From positions 1-22,422 of the forward strand of contig DWXT01000041.1 in NCBI GenBank assembly GCA_019119085.1: 22,422 nt of DNA, in the 5' to 3' direction. This document shows, in pieces, positions 14,583-21,103 of the stretch; position 1 is the stretch's first letter; each line of letters begins with the position of its first letter. Both the position numbers and the translations under genes were made by a program. The notes under the pieces are model-generated. The model was not told where the DNA came from and did not search any database. It saw nothing but the letters and a program-made list of their open reading frames with translations. The stretch comes from Flavonifractor avistercoris (GTDB lineage Bacteria; Bacillota; Clostridia; Oscillospirales; Oscillospiraceae).

Positions 14583-14611
14583 AGTATATCCTACCAAACC
14601 CGCCGTTTCAA
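14583..14611 (-). promoter_or_regulatory. Sigma-A promoter of the transketolase-HAD operon
   Basis: On the minus strand TTGAAA (14611-14606) is followed by a 17-base spacer and TATACT (14588-14583). Each hexamer has 5 of 6 consensus bases. Transcription should start near 14576, about 50 bases before the start codon. Confidence 0.82.
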
Positions 14612-14703
14612 CTGTTGGCCGAGAAAAAATCCCACGAAAAAAGGCCCGCGCCGCCGGCCGGATGCCGCAGAGTGCCAAAGGGGCCGGGCCAGGGGACAAA
14701 GAA

Positions 14704-14740
14704 AGCCCTCCGAAAAGCCTGTAGGCCTTTTCGGAGGGCT
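14704..14740 (-). terminator. Intrinsic terminator of the PadR-SEDS operon
   Basis: AGCCCTCCGAAAAG (14704-14717) pairs with 14727-14740. On the minus strand the stem is followed by TTCTTTG. A smaller hairpin (CCGAA, 14764-14768, with TTCGG, 14772-14776) precedes it, closer to the SEDS-like gene stop at 14790. The two hairpins share the string TTCGGAGGGCT. Confidence 0.7.
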
Positions 14741-14789
14741 CAGATTGTTGATAAACCCTCCTGCCGAAGGATTCGGAGGGCTGCCGGGT

Positions 14790-16157
14790 CTATGCCTTTT
14801 TCCGGTACTCGATGTGCAGGGAGCCGCGGCCCAGGGGGATGTTCAGGGCCTCGGGCAGGGAGACGGGGCGGGCGGAGGCTGCCACAGCGTCCCGCACCAG
14901 GGCGTCCATGCGGAACACCGACAGGAGCACCCCGGCCAGGGCCGCGTCCACCAGCAGGAAGGTGACGCCGTAGGACAGGAAGGGGAGGGAGAGGGCGCCG
15001 GACGGCCACCAGCCCAGGTTGTAGAGCCAGTAGATGACGGCCTGGAACAGCAGGGGGCAGAGGGCGGCCAGGGCCGTCAGCTTCCCGGTGCGGCTGCGCA
15101 GGCGGAAAATCCGCCGGAGCAGGAGGGCGGCAAGCAGGATGATGCCGGCCGCGGCCGCCCAGAATACCCACCGGCCCAGCGCTTGGGACACCTCCAATAA
15201 AAGCAGGTCATAAGAGGTGCCGACGAAGGACGATGGGAGTTCTCCTGCCCGAATCCGCTGATAGACAATGCCGTTCGGCATGGTATCAGCGTGGAAAAAG
15301 ACGGCCAGCCGCCGGAGAGCAGAGTGTAGATACAGCGGGAGATGGAGAGCGAGCGTCACACTGAAAGCCCCCAGAGCGGCCAGGAAATTCCACCGGCGCT
15401 TCCCCCGGAACCAGCCCAGCAAGATGGCGGAGAGAAGTACGATCAACATACTGGCCCCACTGACGAGGCAGGCGGGCGGGGAGAGGAACCACAGAGGGAT
15501 CACGGAGAGAAGAGAGGCCGCAAGGCCGCAGAAAAACACTCTGGAAGGGCCACTCCCTCGCATGGTGGCGACCAGTGCGGCAAAGGGGATTGGAAGGAGC
15601 AGATAGGGATAGAGAAAGGCCGAGAAAAACTGATAAGGTGTTAGGTGGTAATCTACATGGGTGCAGAAAATAGCGAATAATGGCGGCAGTATACACAGGG
15701 CGGCCATCGCTGCAATAGGCATCCGCTTCCGCCGTAGCAGAAGGGTGTAGTCAGAAAACCAGAGGCATACCAGCACCCCTGCGGCCAGCACCAGCCCCAC
15801 GGCCTGCCGCCGGAAATAGTAGTCGGATGCACTATCCCCGGTAACCTGGCAGGCCAGCAGCTGAAGCGCCAGCCCGACGCCCAGCAGCACCGCCACCGTC
15901 AGCGCCAGCCGCCAGCAGCTCCGGGGCCGGTGGAGCCGATCCAGCTCCCGGCCCACCGCCTCCGGCTCCCCCATCTCGGCCACGGCGGCGGCCAGGGCCT
16001 CGCCGGGGCTCTGCCCCTCCGCCTCGAAGGCGGCGGCCTGGTCGGCGATGTGGTCGGACAGCTCCCGCAGCAGGGGCCGCCTCGCCCGCTTCCAGCGGAT
16101 CTGGGCCCCCACCGCCTCCAGATATTCGCTCAAACGATCACGCGCCACAGCAGTCAC
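14790..16157 (-). CDS. HAAS-domain protein fused to a divergent SEDS (FtsW/RodA-like) membrane domain
   Basis: 455 aa. Residues about 8-75 form an HAAS/permease-prefix domain (RLSEYLEAVGAQIRWKRA, ELSDHIADQ, MGEPEAVGRELDRLHRPR), a cytosolic module usually paired with PadR. Residues about 82-420 hold around ten membrane spans resembling SEDS glycosyltransferases: RRQAVGLVLAAG early, GIVYQRIRAG (296-305), GTSYDLLLLEVSQALG (313-328) and LPFLSYGVTFLLVD (391-404). Asp317 aligns by eye with the catalytic Asp of RodA/FtsW (H-T-D-F-I-F), and LPFLSYG with the terminal LPFISYG. The glycine-rich QS-x-x-A-x-G-S-G-G segment is shortened. The start is uncertain: GTG 16157 lies only about 2 bases after GGAGG, GTG 16148 about 11. 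It overlaps the padR gene. Polymerase activity is unproven. Confidence 0.8.
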   Translation of the reverse strand: MTAVARDRLSEYLEAVGAQIRWKRARRPLLRELSDHIADQAAAFEAEGQSPGEALAAAVAEMGEPEAVGRELDRLHRPRSCWRLALTVAVLLGVGLALQLLACQVTGDSASDYYFRRQAVGLVLAAGVLVCLWFSDYTLLLRRKRMPIAAMAALCILPPLFAIFCTHVDYHLTPYQFFSAFLYPYLLLPIPFAALVATMRGSGPSRVFFCGLAASLLSVIPLWFLSPPACLVSGASMLIVLLSAILLGWFRGKRRWNFLAALGAFSVTLALHLPLYLHSALRRLAVFFHADTMPNGIVYQRIRAGELPSSFVGTSYDLLLLEVSQALGRWVFWAAAAGIILLAALLLRRIFRLRSRTGKLTALAALCPLLFQAVIYWLYNLGWWPSGALSLPFLSYGVTFLLVDAALAGVLLSVFRMDALVRDAVAASARPVSLPEALNIPLGRGSLHIEYRKKA

Positions 16158-16482
16158 CCCCCTCCAGCACGCCCCGCACCGCGTCGGCGTAGGCGTACCA
16201 CTCCGCCCGCTGTCCGGCCAGGGCCTCCCGACCCTCCCGGGTGATGGAATAGGTGCGCCGGGTGCGGCCGTTGACCGTGCCGTCGCTGGAGGTCACCCAG
16301 CCCTGGGCCTCCAGCGTGTGGAGCAGGGGATAGAGGGTGCCCGCCTTCAGGTGGAAGATCTCTTTGGACTGGGCACGCAGGGCCTCCACCATCTCATAGC
16401 CGTACATGTCCCTGCGCTCCAGCAGGGCCAGCAGCAGCATGCCCGTGCCGCCGGGGGCGCCCCGCCCCTCTGATTTTGCCAT
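16138..16482 (-). CDS. PadR family transcriptional repressor
   Basis: A 114-aa winged-helix regulator. The N-terminal PadR domain (about 13-90) shows MLLLALLERRDMYGYEMVEAL, the GTLYPLLHTLEAQGWV wing approach and RRTYSITREGREAL. A short C-terminal helix handles dimerisation (PadR-s1/s2 type). The ATG at 16482 lies 5 bases after a perfect GAGGTGA; a GTG nine bases upstream falls inside that site. Its end overlaps the SEDS-like gene by up to 20 bases. Its promoter is covered by a 46-bp palindrome holding the PadR consensus ATGT-N8-ACAT, so it almost certainly represses its own operon. The partner protein with the HAAS domain may modulate it. Confidence 0.93.
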   Translation of the reverse strand: MAKSEGRGAPGGTGMLLLALLERRDMYGYEMVEALRAQSKEIFHLKAGTLYPLLHTLEAQGWVTSSDGTVNGRTRRTYSITREGREALAGQRAEWYAYADAVRGVLEGGDCCGA

Positions 16483-16495
16483 ATGCCTCACCTCG

Positions 16496-16541
16496 ATAGA
16501 TAGATGATCTATGTATAATTATACATAGATCATCTATCTAT
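16496..16541. promoter_or_regulatory. 46-bp perfect palindrome, PadR operator
   Basis: All 23 base pairs on either side of the centre (16518/16519) match. The core ATGTATAATTATACAT (16511-16526) is the PadR consensus ATGT-N8-ACAT. Each flank holds a nested 13-bp dyad, ATAGAT-G-ATCTAT (16500-16512) and its mirror (16525-16537), so several dimers could bind. It is strikingly AT-rich against its surroundings and covers the -10 and the whole spacer of the padR promoter. Confidence 0.92.
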
Positions 16542-16546
16542 GTCAA
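16518..16546 (-). promoter_or_regulatory. Full-consensus sigma-A promoter of the padR operon
   Basis: On the minus strand TTGACA (16546-16541), exactly 17 bases, then TATAAT (16523-16518). Both hexamers are perfect. Transcription should start near 16511, about 29 bases before the padR ATG. The -10 lies in the centre of the palindrome, so repressor binding must exclude polymerase. Confidence 0.92.
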
Positions 16547-16561
16547 GGGGCAGTTTGGCGG

Positions 16562-17533
16562 TCAGCTCCGGCGGGCGGCCCGCCGCTCCCAGATCACGCC
16601 CGCCCAGGCCGCGGCCAGATAGAACAGCAGCAGGAGCAGGGGCCAGTAATAGCTCAGGAAAATGTGGTAGGGGAACAGATGGGATGCCAGCCTGTCCAGC
16701 CCGAAGGAGAGGGCCCAGGCCGCCAGCACCACAAAGGGGCGGCGGCGGTACCCGCCCCAGGGCAGGGGGAACAGGGCGATCACCAGAACGCTGTAACAAA
16801 AAAAGTCGGGGAAGGGGTAGTAGAAAGGGGCGGTGGACGTGCGGATCCACACCAGATGAAACAGTGGAGGCAGCAGTGCGACAGCCCGCACAACTGCAAA
16901 CAGCCCCACAGCCAGGCCCAGCCGCAGGAGGGCGGGCCGGTCAAACCGCCTCCAGACGGCCCGGAGCGCCAGTCCGAGCATCAGGAGCAGCAGGCCGAAG
17001 ACCAGCCAGTCCAGGAACAGGTAAAAGGGCGGGTAGAAGCGGTAGGAGATGGGGTAGAAGATATCCCAGGGGGAGAGGGCGGTACCGGTCTGGAAAAAGA
17101 GAACCCCGAAGAGCCAGAGGCTCAGGCCCAGACAGAGCCCCAGGTGCTCCCGCGCGTGCCAGCACAGCAGCCCGGCCAGCATCAGCCACAGGGTGAGGTA
17201 GATCAGCAGGGTGGTGCAGAACAGAAGGGAGCCCACCCCGCCGCACACCAGCAGCACGATGGCGGCGATTCTCCGCCCTCCTGCGGGGCCGGAGGCCGGG
17301 CGGGGCCGCTCCAGCCGGCCCGCCGGGGCGGGGGCGGCCTCCCCCTTCACCAGCTCGTCCAGGGTGAGGCCGAAGAGCTCACCCAGCTTCACCAGCTTGT
17401 CCAGCTCCGGCACGCTGGTGTTGTTCTCCCACTTGGACACCGACTGCCGGGACACCCCCAGCGCGTCGGCCACCTCCCCCTGGGAGAGATTGCGCGCCTT
17501 GCGGAGCTGATAGAGCCGCTCACCCAGATCCAT
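16562..17533 (-). CDS. XRE-family regulator with polytopic membrane C-terminus
   Basis: 323 aa. The N-terminal HTH_3/XRE domain (about 5-62: ERLYQLRKARNLSQGEVADA, SRQSVSKWENNTSVP, FGLTLDELVKGE) is followed by a Pro/Ala/Gly linker (65-88). After that come about seven hydrophobic segments (about 89-113, 114-126, 132-150, 170-190, 202-225, 243-260, 267-315). This makes it a membrane-tethered DNA-binding protein, a layout frequent in clostridia but with little known function. The ATG at 17533 follows GGAAGG. Its stop lies 15 bases before the -35 of the padR operon on the same strand with no T-rich terminator between, so transcripts may run on into padR. Aromatic-rich loops could sense a lipid or envelope signal; that is inference. 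Confidence 0.88.
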   Translation of the reverse strand: MDLGERLYQLRKARNLSQGEVADALGVSRQSVSKWENNTSVPELDKLVKLGELFGLTLDELVKGEAAPAPAGRLERPRPASGPAGGRRIAAIVLLVCGGVGSLLFCTTLLIYLTLWLMLAGLLCWHAREHLGLCLGLSLWLFGVLFFQTGTALSPWDIFYPISYRFYPPFYLFLDWLVFGLLLLMLGLALRAVWRRFDRPALLRLGLAVGLFAVVRAVALLPPLFHLVWIRTSTAPFYYPFPDFFCYSVLVIALFPLPWGGYRRRPFVVLAAWALSFGLDRLASHLFPYHIFLSYYWPLLLLLFYLAAAWAGVIWERRAARRS

Positions 17534-17559
17534 GGCAAAACCACCTTCCTTTCCTCACC

Positions 17560-17588
17560 AGTGTACCAGAAAGCGGGGAAACTGTCGA
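17560..17588 (-). promoter_or_regulatory. Sigma-A promoter of the XRE gene
   Basis: On the minus strand TCGACA (17588-17583), 17 bases, then TACACT (17565-17560), about 27 bases before the ATG. Further upstream, GCAACCG and CGGTTGC form a tight inverted repeat near 17610-17625 that may be a regulatory site. Confidence 0.6.
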
Positions 17589-17640
17589 GCAACCGGCCTT
17601 GAAAATGGCGCAACCGGCGGTTGCACCGGGAACTGCGGGC

Positions 17641-17674
17641 AAAAAGGGGGCGGCGGACTTCAAGTCCGCCGCCC
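17641..17674 (-). terminator. Intrinsic terminator of the SDR gene
   Basis: GGGCGGCGGACTT (17648-17660) pairs with AAGTCCGCCGCCC (17662-17674), the innermost pair opening as the loop. On the minus strand CCTTTTTGCC follows. It lies about 25 bases after the dehydrogenase stop codon. Confidence 0.87.
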
Positions 17675-17698
17675 GGTGGATAGGAGAGAGAAGGAGGA

Positions 17699-18472
17699 TT
17701 ACATAGAGGTATAGCCGCCGTCCACGGGTACCATGACGCCGTTGACGTAGCTGGAGGAGGGGGAGGCCAGGAAAATGGCGGTGGTGTCCAGCTCGCCCTC
17801 TCTGCCGTAGCGCTCCATGGGGATGGCGCCCTTGGCGTACTCCTTGAACCAGTCGGTGTCCAGGGTGTCCTTGGTCAGCGGCGTCCAGAAGTAGCCGGGG
17901 CAGATGGCGTTGACGGTGATGCCGTACTTGCCCCACTCGCAGGCCAGGGCCCGGGTCAGGTTCACCACGCCGCCCTTGGCCGCGTGATAGGGGGAGGCGG
18001 GGGCGATCTTGTTGCCCACCAGGCCGTACATGGAGGCGATGTTGATGATGCGGCCGTACTTGGCGGGGATCATGGCGGCCCTGGCAACCTCCCGGGCCAT
18101 CTTGAAGGTGCCGAACAGGTCGATGTTCAGCTCGTTGCTGAACTGGTCGTCGGTGATCTCCTCGGCGGGGGCCACGGCGCCGGTGCCGGCGTTGTTGATC
18201 AGGATGTCGATGCGGCCGAAGTGATCCATCACGGCCTTCACCGCGTCCTGCACCATCTGGGTGTCGGTGATGTCGCAGCGGACGGCCAGGGTCTCCACCC
18301 CATAGGTGTCGTGGAGCTCCTTGGCCACGGCGTCGATTTTCTCCTGGCGGCGGGCCAGGGCCACAATTTTGCACCCCTGGTTGGCCAGGGCGTGGGCCAT
18401 CTGGACGCCCAGGCCGGTGGAGCAGCCGGTGACCACCGCCACCTGGCCGGTGAGATCAAAATAGGATTTCAT
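17699..18472 (-). CDS. SDR-family NAD(P)-dependent oxidoreductase
   Basis: A 257-aa classical short-chain dehydrogenase. The cofactor glycine motif is TGCSTGLG (15-22), followed by NNAG (93-96). The active site is Ser147 (NIASMYG), Tyr162 and Lys166 (YHAAK), and the post-active-site loop is ICPGYFWTPLT. Basic residues after the second strand (ALARRQ, 39-43) suggest NADP. The sequence style is close to gluconate 5-dehydrogenase and 3-oxoacyl reductase-like SDRs, and some gut SDRs of this kind act on steroids or bile acids, so the substrate is open. AAGGAG precedes the ATG by about 8 bases. It is a single-gene unit with its own terminator. Confidence 0.93.
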   Translation of the reverse strand: MKSYFDLTGQVAVVTGCSTGLGVQMAHALANQGCKIVALARRQEKIDAVAKELHDTYGVETLAVRCDITDTQMVQDAVKAVMDHFGRIDILINNAGTGAVAPAEEITDDQFSNELNIDLFGTFKMAREVARAAMIPAKYGRIINIASMYGLVGNKIAPASPYHAAKGGVVNLTRALACEWGKYGITVNAICPGYFWTPLTKDTLDTDWFKEYAKGAIPMERYGREGELDTTAIFLASPSSSYVNGVMVPVDGGYTSM

Positions 18473-18517
18473 GGAAAGGACTCCTTTCTTAGGGAAATAT
18501 AACTTTGTTCAGTTATT

Positions 18518-18533
18518 TATACTAAATAGTATA
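18518..18533 (-). promoter_or_regulatory. AT-rich control region with inverted repeat upstream of the SDR gene
   Basis: TATACTA (18518-18524) and TAGTATA (18527-18533) form a perfect 7-2-7 inverted repeat inside a very AT-rich stretch (about 18495-18555). Several TATA-like hexamers lie on the minus strand, but I could not place a convincing -35/-10 pair. It is likely an operator overlapping the SDR promoter. Confidence 0.45.
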
Positions 18534-18629
18534 CTTAATATGATAAAAGTATAATCCTGCGGAGCGGCTCTGTCAATGGGGAGAGTCTACGGAAAACAAG
18601 CCCTGAATTTGGAGATTTTGTCAGATACC

Positions 18630-18667
18630 AAAAAGTCCGTACCCCGAAAGAGGGGTACGGACTTTTT
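18630..18667 (-). terminator. Intrinsic terminator of the esterase gene
   Basis: AAAAAGTCCGTACCCC (18630-18645) pairs perfectly with 18652-18667 around GAAAGA, giving a T run on either strand. It begins 9 bases past the esterase stop codon. Confidence 0.9.
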
Positions 18668-18675
18668 GAAACGGC

Positions 18676-19638
18676 TTACAGGGTTTCCAGCAGGAACCGC
18701 CCGATGCTCTCCATGGCCTCGGTGGCCTTTTTCATGGGGAACATCTGGAACACGTGCCACAGCTCCGTCCACACCTCCAGCCGGCAGGGCACCGCCGCCT
18801 GCACCAGCCGATCCCGCAGGCGGATGGAGTCGGACAGCAGGATCTCGTTGGTGCCCGCCTGGATCAGGGTGGGGGGGAAGCCGGACAGATCGGCGAACAG
18901 GGGGGACAGGCAGGGATCTGACCAGTCCCGGCCGTGGGCGTAGGCGTCCCGCACGGCGTGGATATAGTTGAGGGTGAGCACCGGGTCGATGTCGGCCCGC
19001 TCCTGGTAGGACTTGCCGCTGGCGGTCATGTCCGTCCAGGGGGAGAGGAGGATCAGGGCCCGGGGGAGCCGCCGCCCGGCGTTCTTGAGCAGGTGGGTGA
19101 GCACCAGGGCCAGGTTGCCCCCGGCGGAGTCCCCGGCCACCACCACGTCCCGGGCGCCGTAGCCCTGGTACATCAGATAGTCCCAGGCCTTCATGGCGTC
19201 CTCCACGGCGGCGGGATAGGGGTTCTCCGGGGCCAGCCGGTACTCGAAGGAGAGCACCTGCCAGCCGGTGACGTTGGCCAGCTTGGAGGCCAGAATCCGG
19301 GAATAGCCCAGGTTGCCGCTGGTATACCCGCCGCCGTGGCAGTACAGCACCGCCCGCCGCCGGTCGTGCCCCCGGTGGGGGCGCACCCAGGCGCAGTTCA
19401 TGCCCTCCAGCTGGAAGGGCTCCCAGCTCATGCCCGCCATGGGGGCCACCAGGCGGCCCAGCAGCTCCTGCCCCCGGCGCTGCTTCTCCAGATCCTCCAC
19501 GTCCATGACCTCCGGCGTGGTGGCGGTGTGGATGGCCTTCAGCGCCCGCAGGAAGGGGGCCAGGCGGCGCTTCTCGTCGTCCTGGCGCTGCTCCGGCGTG
19601 CGGCGGGTCAGCTTCATGCGGATGGGATCCTGTTCCAT
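18676..19638 (-). CDS. Alpha/beta hydrolase, HSL-type esterase
   Basis: A 320-aa esterase/lipase of the hormone-sensitive-lipase family. The oxyanion-hole motif is CHGGGYTSGN (HGGG at 101-104) and the nucleophile elbow is GDSAGGN with Ser171. The acidic residue lies in AGTNEILLSD (about Glu265) and the histidine in TELWHVFQ (His294). FEYRLAPENPYPAAVEDA is the typical segment between the first two. There is no signal peptide, so it acts in the cytosol on short-chain or acetylated esters. The ATG at 19638 follows AAGGAGG by about 8 bases; an upstream in-frame ATG precedes the promoter and is rejected. Confidence 0.93.
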   Translation of the reverse strand: MEQDPIRMKLTRRTPEQRQDDEKRRLAPFLRALKAIHTATTPEVMDVEDLEKQRRGQELLGRLVAPMAGMSWEPFQLEGMNCAWVRPHRGHDRRRAVLYCHGGGYTSGNLGYSRILASKLANVTGWQVLSFEYRLAPENPYPAAVEDAMKAWDYLMYQGYGARDVVVAGDSAGGNLALVLTHLLKNAGRRLPRALILLSPWTDMTASGKSYQERADIDPVLTLNYIHAVRDAYAHGRDWSDPCLSPLFADLSGFPPTLIQAGTNEILLSDSIRLRDRLVQAAVPCRLEVWTELWHVFQMFPMKKATEAMESIGRFLLETL

Positions 19639-19666
19639 AGGGCAGTCCTCCTTGTCTGTGTCGGGT

Positions 19667-19675
19667 ATTATAGCA
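19667..19675 (-). promoter_or_regulatory. Extended -10 promoter of the esterase gene
   Basis: The minus strand reads TGCTATAAT, a perfect extended -10, about 29 bases before the esterase ATG. The position for a -35 (TTTTCT) lies in the T-rich tail of the upstream lysA terminator. Confidence 0.65.
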
Positions 19676-19694
19676 TGCCCACAGGAAAAAGAAA

Positions 19695-19723
19695 AGACCC
19701 GCCGCATGTTTCACGGCGGGTCT
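19695..19723 (-). terminator. Intrinsic terminator of lysA
   Basis: AGACCCGCCG (19695-19704) pairs with CGGCGGGTCT (19714-19723) around a 9-base loop. On the minus strand it is followed by TTTCTTTTTC. Confidence 0.87.
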
Positions 19724-19731
19724 CAGCCGGC

Positions 19732-21033
19732 TTACAGATCGTTGCGGCACAGATCCTCCAGGGACTCCCGGCGGACGGCCACGTAGGACTCGCTGCCGCC
19801 CCGCAGCATGACGATGGGGGGGCGGGGCAGGCGGTTGTAGTTGGACGCCATGGAGTAGTTGTAGGCGCCGGTGGTGCACACCGCCAGGATATCCCCCCGG
19901 CCCACGCTCTCGGGCAGGGAGACGTGCTCCTGGATGATGTCGCCGCTCTCACAGCAGCGGCCCACCACCGAGCACGCAAAGGTGCGGGGCTCGCCCATCC
20001 GGCCGGCCGGCAGGCAGGTGTAGTCCGCCTTGTACAGGGCGAAGCGGGGGTTGTCCGGCATGCCGCCGTCGATGGAGACATAGTTCTTGTAGCCGGGGAT
20101 CTGCTTCACCGTGCCCACGGTGTAGAGGGTGAGGCCGGCGTCCGCCACAATGCTGCGGCCGGGCTCCATGTGGATCTCCGGCAGGGCGATGCCCAGCCGC
20201 TCGCAGGCCCCCTTGGCCGCGGCGGCCACCTGGCCCACCTTGGTGTCCACATCCAGATAGGGGTCGCTCTCCACGTAGCGCACGCCGTAGCCGCCGCCCA
20301 GATCCAGCTGCCGGGTCACAAAGCCGTGCTTCTTTTCCATATCGGCGATGAATTCCAGCATGATCACCGCCGCCCGCTCAAACACGTCCTCGGCAAAGAC
20401 CTGGGAGCCCACGTGGCAGTGGAAGCCCACCAGCTCCACATGGGGCTGCCCCAGGGTGTAGACGGTGATCTCCTCAGCCTGGCCGGTCTCGATGGCGCTG
20501 CCGAACTTGGAGTCCACCTTGCCGGTGGAGATGGCCTCGTAGGTGTGGGGGTCGATGCCGGGGGTGAGGCGGAGCAGCACCTTCTGCCGGATGCCCCTGC
20601 GGGCGGCCTCGGCCTCGATGGCCTTGATCTCCTCCACATTGTCGGCCACGAAGTATCCGATGCCGTGCTCCATGCTGTAGCGGATGTCCTCGTCGGTCTT
20701 GTTGTTGCTGTGGAAGTAGGCCTGGCCCAGGTCATAGCCCGCCTGGAGGGCGGTGTAGATCTCGCCGGAGGACACCACGTCGATGCCCATGCCCTCCTCC
20801 TTCATGATCTCATAGATGCGCTTGAAGGAGTTGGCCTTGCTGGCATACAGGGGGCGGGCGCCGGGGCCGAAGTGCTTGCGGAAGGCCTGGGTGTACACCC
20901 GGCAGTTGTGCCGGATCCGCTCCTCGTCCATCAGGTAGAGGGGGGTGCCGTACTGCTTGGCCAGCTCCACGGTGTCCTGCCCGGCGAAGAGCAGGCGGCC
21001 GCTGGGGGAGACGGTGAGGTTGTCGCAGATCAT
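19732..21033 (-). CDS. lysA: Diaminopimelate decarboxylase
   Basis: A 433-aa fold-III PLP enzyme that decarboxylates meso-diaminopimelate to lysine, the last step of lysine synthesis. Lys66 in YASKAN forms the PLP imine. Other signatures are HCHVGSQ (205-211), LDLGGGYG (244-250, phosphate binding), MEPGRS (289-294), CCESGD (360-365, active-site Cys of the partner subunit) and Tyr391 in GAYNYSMASNYN. The length is normal. AAAGGACG precedes the ATG at 21033. The symporter gene lies 70 bases upstream on the same strand, with only a hairpin lacking a T tract between, so partial co-transcription is possible. Confidence 0.96.
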   Translation of the reverse strand: MICDNLTVSPSGRLLFAGQDTVELAKQYGTPLYLMDEERIRHNCRVYTQAFRKHFGPGARPLYASKANSFKRIYEIMKEEGMGIDVVSSGEIYTALQAGYDLGQAYFHSNNKTDEDIRYSMEHGIGYFVADNVEEIKAIEAEAARRGIRQKVLLRLTPGIDPHTYEAISTGKVDSKFGSAIETGQAEEITVYTLGQPHVELVGFHCHVGSQVFAEDVFERAAVIMLEFIADMEKKHGFVTRQLDLGGGYGVRYVESDPYLDVDTKVGQVAAAAKGACERLGIALPEIHMEPGRSIVADAGLTLYTVGTVKQIPGYKNYVSIDGGMPDNPRFALYKADYTCLPAGRMGEPRTFACSVVGRCCESGDIIQEHVSLPESVGRGDILAVCTTGAYNYSMASNYNRLPRPPIVMLRGGSESYVAVRRESLEDLCRNDL

Positions 21034-21054
21034 GCTGCACGTCCTTTCTGAGTT

Positions 21055-21083
21055 CGGCCGGGGGCGTTGTCCGCCCCCGGCCG
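21055..21083 (-). other. Strong GC hairpin between the symporter and lysA genes
   Basis: CGGCCGGGGGCG (21055-21066) pairs perfectly with 21072-21083 around TTGTC. On the minus strand no T run follows (AACTCAG), so it is not a standard intrinsic terminator. It could protect the 3' end of the symporter mRNA, lower read-through into lysA, or be a protein site. Confidence 0.5.
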
Positions 21084-21103
21084 TTTCCTTGGTAGAGTGG
21101 AAA

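Noticed and set aside
16496..16541. The long palindrome as a transposon end, attachment site or replication terminus
   Set aside because: There is no transposase, integrase or target duplication nearby, and it coincides exactly with a promoter and the PadR consensus, which explains it better.
19639..19707. Longer N-terminus for the HSL-type esterase from an upstream ATG
   Set aside because: The added residues precede the extended -10 promoter and lack a ribosome binding site; the ATG at 19638 has a good AAGGAGG.
18934..21051. A 705-codon open frame on the plus strand
   Set aside because: It lies antisense to the esterase and lysA, is low-complexity (rich in Gly, His, Val, Leu, Ala), has no family motif, and crosses two terminators and a promoter. 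It is a GC-content shadow.
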